Below, in pieces: positions 6,067 to 6,134 of a DNA stretch of 6,134 nucleotides. The DNA is from Aliarcobacter butzleri (GTDB lineage Bacteria > Campylobacterota > Campylobacteria > Campylobacterales > Arcobacteraceae). The stretch lies in the NCBI GenBank assembly GCA_012522985.1, contig JAAYJJ010000048.1, forward strand, positions 1 through 6,134. The letters are read 5' to 3'. The notes below the pieces were generated by a model. That model ran no database searches. It saw nothing but the letters and a program-made list of their open reading frames with translations, and had not been told where the DNA came from. Position 1 is the first letter of the stretch. Each line of letters starts with the position of its first letter. Made by a program: the position numbers and the translations under genes.

Positions 6067-6134
6067 ATGGAGTGTGAATTTCCATCAGTTAATTCAAATA
6101 AAGAAGAGATCAAAGAGATTTTTGAAAGTGTTGA
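6067..6134 (+). CDS. Partial gene, N-terminus only; possibly a CoA-binding (YccU-like) protein
   Basis: The frame is open from ATG 6067 to the window edge, giving 22 residues: MECEFPSVNSNK followed by EEIKEIFESV. The strong ribosome site and the 12-base gap after the symporter stop support a real gene in the same operon. The pattern of a short polar N-terminus followed by an amphipathic helix ending in IFESV resembles, from memory, the start of small Rossmann-fold CoA-binding domain proteins, where a strand of the type KTIAVVGLS would come next. That strand lies outside the window, so the function is a guess. The 3' end is cut off. Confidence 0.6.
   Translation, partial: MECEFPSVNSNKEEIKEIFESV

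Noticed and set aside
5862..6113. Open frame of 83 codons on the minus strand opposite the symporter's 3' end
   Set aside because: It overlaps the conserved second sodium-site region of the symporter and the start of the next gene. It has no recognisable motif and is best explained as a shadow.
1..6134. Mobile element, CRISPR array, toxin-antitoxin or phage-defence system; integration site at ssrA
   Set aside because: The tmRNA 3' end is a common integration target, so I looked for a direct repeat of its last bases and for integrase-like frames. Neither is present in this window, and the downstream neighbour is a single convergent gene with no recognisable mobility function. No transposase, repeat-spacer array or paired small ORFs were seen.

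Overview
The window reads as AT-rich chromosomal DNA from the Campylobacterota (Epsilonproteobacteria). Three features point there. YebC has the group's N-terminus ([19 protein letters not shown]) instead of the MAGHSKW type. The polyamine gene is the carboxyspermidine dehydrogenase used in place of spermidine synthase. The tmRNA encodes the tag ANNTNYTPAYAKAA, close to the Campylobacter-type tag. The genus cannot be fixed from this sequence; a Sulfurimonas- or Arcobacter-like relative is plausible. I see no insertion sequence, CRISPR array, prophage gene or other sign of recent transfer, so this looks like core genome.

Layout: (1) positions 158-1996 (+) encode a 612-residue protein of unknown function, with an N-terminal WD40-like beta-propeller and a C-terminal all-helical repeat region. 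(2) Positions 2122-2488 (-) hold a complete ssrA/tmRNA gene, convergent with the first gene. (3) Positions 2489-2594 are a compact divergent control region. In it a tmRNA promoter and a promoter for the next gene lie face to face on almost the same bases as an imperfect palindrome. (4) Positions 2595-3785 (+) encode carboxy(nor)spermidine dehydrogenase. (5) A strong hairpin follows at 3792-3826, then a Campylobacterota-type -10 element. (6) Positions 3882 to the end (+) are a tight cluster: yebC, a DASS/SLC13 anion:Na+ symporter, and the first 22 codons of a further gene that runs off the window, with gaps of 13 and 12 bases.

Functionally, tmRNA (rescue of stalled ribosomes) and YebC (now linked to relief of translational stalling in other bacteria) both serve translation, and polyamines support ribosome function. 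Whether this grouping is more than coincidence is not shown here. The two items most worth following are the interlocked tmRNA/polyamine promoter pair and the uncharacterised propeller-plus-solenoid protein. I found no clear evidence of a wholly new multi-gene system.
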